Source of the DNA: Palsa-1447 sp964509885
Lineage (GTDB): Bacteria > Verrucomicrobiota > Verrucomicrobiia > Opitutales > Opitutaceae
Assembly: GCA_964509885.1 (NCBI GenBank)
Contig: CAZDZL010000059.1
Coordinates: forward strand, 1 to 17,128
Length of the DNA stretch: 17,128 nucleotides
Direction: 5' to 3'
Made by a program: the position numbers and the translations under genes. Every line of letters starts with the position of its first letter. Within the stretch, counting starts at the first letter, position 1. Below are positions 15,154-17,128 of the stretch, piece after piece. Under the pieces are notes generated by a model. That model saw only the letters and a list, made by a program, of their open reading frames with translations. It ran no database searches and was not told the origin of the DNA.

Positions 15154-15455
15154 GGTTCCAAGCCCGGTGGCGGTAACGGCAATGTTATTGGCGGTTGGCG
15201 CCACTGCGCCTCTCACGCTGGTTTGGTATTCTAAGCAGTCGGACAGGACGTTCCTGAAACCGGCTCAAATCAACCAAAACTCAAAATGATCCTCCCATCC
15301 CTAATTCTCGCTGCAATCATCCTCCTTGTGGGATTTGATACCTCGACGCAGGCAAATTGATGCGCGCCGGTGAATCCATCCCGCTGCCAGGCTCAGGTTC
15401 TTTTCCCTCGACCTTCGGAAGTAGCGAAACGCCCCATCACACCCAATTCACGACC
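15154..15455. other. Intergenic stretch with second regulatory copy
   Basis: These 302 bases separate the lactonase-like gene from the DUF4260 gene. They hold copy 2 of the 43-bp element and a possible 24-codon hydrophobic peptide frame (ATG 15286 to TGA 15358-15360) without a clear ribosome binding site. An in-frame ATG at 15360 could lengthen the DUF4260 protein by 32 residues but adds only a low-complexity leader. Confidence 0.5.
15167..15209. promoter_or_regulatory. Conserved 43-bp element, copy 2
   Basis: It has the same core (15178-15193), spacer length and GCGCCACTGCGC block (15198-15209) as copy 1. It lies 247 bases upstream of the DUF4260 start, which suggests that gene and the following oxidoreductase gene answer to the same regulator. 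Confidence 0.6.
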
Positions 15456-15815
15456 ATGAAACTCATTTCTCCTAAATGGCTGCTTCGCGTGGAGGGGCTG
15501 GCGATATTGGCCGCAGTGAGCTCCGAATACGGAAGGCAAGGCTACTCCTGGGGAAGGTTCTTCCTGCTATTCTTCGCTCCGGACCTGCTGATGATCGGCT
15601 ACCTTTGGGGATCCAAGGTCGGAGCTGCCGTCTACAATGCGGGGCACACTTACGCGGCTCCCATTGCGCTGTGGCTCGTCGCCTCCCTCGGGCACCAGCC
15701 CTTTTTATTCCCCTTGGCACTGATATGGACGGCGCACATCGGCTTCGACCGCGTTCTAGGCTACGGCCTGAAGTACGGCACCGGATTCAAGGACACCCAC
15801 CTCGGAAGGGTGTAG
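15456..15815 (+). CDS. DUF4260 family membrane protein
   Basis: This 119-residue protein matches the DUF4260 pattern as I know it: 'LLRVEGLAILAAVSSEYGRQGYSWGRFFLLFFAPDLLMIGYLWGSKVGAAVYNAGHTYAAPIALW' and the highly conserved end 'WTAHIGFDRVLGYGLKYGTGFKDTHLGR'. About three to four hydrophobic segments cover most of the protein. Its function is unknown. The ATG at 15456 places the family's first residues close to the N-terminus. The oxidoreductase gene begins 59 bases after its stop, so the two are probably co-transcribed. Confidence 0.85.
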   Translation: MKLISPKWLLRVEGLAILAAVSSEYGRQGYSWGRFFLLFFAPDLLMIGYLWGSKVGAAVYNAGHTYAAPIALWLVASLGHQPFLFPLALIWTAHIGFDRVLGYGLKYGTGFKDTHLGRV

Positions 15816-15874
15816 CCGGCCGACCGGGAAATACTGTGCGGTTCTAGAACGCAAAGTCCCACAATGTGAAACCT

Positions 15875-16891
15875 ATGAAAAACGAACGCATCTTCATTTC
15901 CCACAAGGGAGATCCCTCCGTCCTGAAGCTGATTTCCGACGAGGTAAGCCCGCCTCGTCCTGACGAAATTCTGATCCGGATCAAATCCGCAGGCGTCTCC
16001 TTCGCCGACGTGATGGTGAGAGAAGGCATCTACCCTGGGGTCAAGCTGCCCGTGACGCCCGGCTACGACGTGGTAGGGGAGGTCGAGTCCGTCGGTGATG
16101 AAGTCCGGAATTTCCACAGAGGTGACCGGGTGGCCGCAATGACCGTGGTGGGTGGCTATAGCCGTTACATTTCAGTGCCCGCAAAGCATGCCGTTCCCGT
16201 GCCGGAGGCCTTGGAAAGCGGGGCGGCCGTGAGCATGGTCCTGAACTACCTGACAGCATTCCAGATGATCAAGCGCTGCACCCATGCAGTAGCGGGCGAT
16301 ACGATTCTTGTCCATGGGGCGGCGGGCGGGGTGGGTACAGCCCTTCTCCAGCTTGCGTCGGTCGAGGGTTTGAAGGCCTTCGGGACTGCCTCGGGCGGCA
16401 AGCTCCACATGGTGGAGCAACTCGGCGGTGTGCCGATCGACTACACTAAAGAGGATTTTGTCGCTCGTGTCCGCCGAGATACCAGGGACGGTGTCGCGGC
16501 TGCATTCGATTTTGTCGCGGGGGCACATGCGAAGCGTTCATATCAGGCGCTCAGATCAACGGGTACCCTCGTCTGTTACGGCGCGTTCGGGGTGACCACG
16601 AACGGCCACGTCCAGCCAATGAAAGCATTGATGACGCTTCTCCGTGACCCCTCGTTCAAACCGATTGGCCTCCTTGGGGACAACAAGGGATGCGTGGGCT
16701 ACAACACCCGAATGTGGAGGGATTCACGCCCTGAAATGTACGCGGCGGACCTCGGAACTTTGTTTGCATTACTCAAGGAGGGTCGAATTGCCCCGATCAT
16801 TGGTGCGCGCTTCCCACTTCAAAACGCCGCGGACGCCCATGAGCTGCTGAATCGCCGTGGAGTCACCGGGAAGATCGTACTCGACTGTTAG
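15875..16891 (+). CDS. Zinc-free MDR oxidoreductase, NADPH:quinone reductase-like
   Basis: This 338-residue protein is a medium-chain dehydrogenase/reductase. The N-terminal GroES-like domain shows 'EILIRIKSAGVSFADVMVREGIYPG' and 'PVTPGYDVVGEVESVGDEVRNFHRGDRVA' (31-87). The nucleotide-binding Rossmann motif is 'VHGAAGGVGTALLQLA' (146-161). The cysteine/histidine zinc ligands of alcohol dehydrogenases are absent, as in quinone oxidoreductases (Qor/zeta-crystallin type). It probably reduces a quinone or an alpha,beta-unsaturated carbonyl compound with NADPH. I chose the ATG at 15875; a GTG at 15866 adds three residues. It lies downstream of the DUF4260 gene in the AraC-linked cluster. Confidence 0.88.
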   Translation: MKNERIFISHKGDPSVLKLISDEVSPPRPDEILIRIKSAGVSFADVMVREGIYPGVKLPVTPGYDVVGEVESVGDEVRNFHRGDRVAAMTVVGGYSRYISVPAKHAVPVPEALESGAAVSMVLNYLTAFQMIKRCTHAVAGDTILVHGAAGGVGTALLQLASVEGLKAFGTASGGKLHMVEQLGGVPIDYTKEDFVARVRRDTRDGVAAAFDFVAGAHAKRSYQALRSTGTLVCYGAFGVTTNGHVQPMKALMTLLRDPSFKPIGLLGDNKGCVGYNTRMWRDSRPEMYAADLGTLFALLKEGRIAPIIGARFPLQNAADAHELLNRRGVTGKIVLDC

Positions 16892-16927
16892 GCACTCGGG
16901 CCTGTCGAAGTGGAAGCGTAACCAAAT

Positions 16928-16946
16928 GGTTCGATCCCGGCCCGGG
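16928..16946 (+). repeat. tRNA-Asn T-arm/acceptor-like fragment, inverted relative to the tRNA
   Basis: GGTTCGATCCCGGCCCGGG matches the minus-strand tRNA-Asn T-arm and acceptor stretch (17089-17107) at 18 of 19 positions, but on the opposite strand. The upstream 5 bases cannot pair as a T-stem, so it is not a functional tRNA. Confidence 0.5.
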
Positions 16947-16951
16947 TCATC

Positions 16952-16968
16952 CGACCCAACTTGGGTCG
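16952..16968 (+). terminator. Hairpin after the MDR gene
   Basis: CGACCCA, loop ACT, TGGGTCG. No T-run follows on either strand, so its role as a terminator is uncertain. Confidence 0.35.
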
Positions 16969-17032
16969 AAAGACAAAATGCGCAGCCTTCTTTCAATGTG
17001 ACGATTGCCTAAGTCATTGCATAACAGGGATG

Positions 17033-17077
17033 AAAAATCCAATTTGGATTTTTATCATTGATACCGAGTTGGGTATC
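17033..17077 (-). terminator. Two hairpins downstream of the tRNA-Asn
   Basis: AAAAATCCAA-T-TTGGATTTTT (17033-17053) is a near-perfect palindrome with T-runs on both strands; GATACC-GAGTTG-GGTATC (17060-17077) lies between it and the tRNA. Together they are a plausible terminator for the tRNA and may also stop plus-strand transcription. Confidence 0.55.
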
Positions 17078-17082
17078 GAAAA

Positions 17083-17128
<46 letters not shown>

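Noticed and set aside
15286..15360. 24-codon hydrophobic peptide gene
   Set aside because: No ribosome binding site and no recognisable family. Mentioned only under the intergenic entry.
16921..16950. Functional tRNA on the plus strand
   Set aside because: Only T-loop and 3' strand similarity. The T-stem 5' strand cannot pair, and no anticodon arm is visible upstream.

Overview
The window looks like chromosomal DNA of a GC-rich member of the Verrucomicrobia, probably near Opitutus. This rests on recalled family patterns, not on a search. The pointers are: a secreted beta-propeller protein ending in a C-terminal domain common in that phylum (5686-7260, minus); a PASTA-less Ser/Thr kinase with TPR repeats next to an ECF sigma factor of the 'FPxTxWS...YWxPLYxFxRRxG' type (7420-11375, minus); and a divergent GreA/GreB-like factor (583-1197).

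Layout. Positions 1-2200 hold the 3' part of a luciferase-like flavin monooxygenase, the Gre-like factor and a convergent small secreted NTF2/SnoaL-like protein. Positions 2214-5289 are a tight three-gene plus-strand operon: a small four-helix membrane protein, an uncharacterised exported protein and a membrane-anchored FAD-dependent oxidase. Positions 5290-11375 are minus-strand: the kinase is followed by the sigma factor, which starts on a TTG overlapping the kinase stop, and then the secreted propeller protein. A 370-bp non-coding, hairpin-rich stretch (11376-11745) ends in a good intrinsic terminator.

Positions 11743-17128 look like an accessory region. A small HTH gene followed by a large hairpin is repeated 796 bp downstream as a 5'-truncated copy. 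A hicB-hicA toxin-antitoxin pair sits between the two copies. The hairpins are better conserved than the coding parts. Next come an AraC-family regulator and, divergent from it, a metallo-beta-lactamase-fold lactonase-like enzyme, a DUF4260 membrane protein and a zinc-free quinone oxidoreductase-like MDR enzyme. A 43-bp element (37/43 identical) lies in the AraC/lactonase intergenic region and again before the DUF4260 gene, which suggests one regulon. The window ends inside a tRNA-Asn (minus strand). Its 3' end resembles a sequence at 11743-11766 in the same orientation, and an inverted T-arm-like copy lies at 16928-16946. This fits integration at a tRNA gene, although no integrase is present in the window.

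The best candidates for something undescribed are the duplicated HTH-plus-hairpin unit carrying hicBA, the 43-bp regulon around the lactonase cluster, and the three-gene FAD-oxidase operon.
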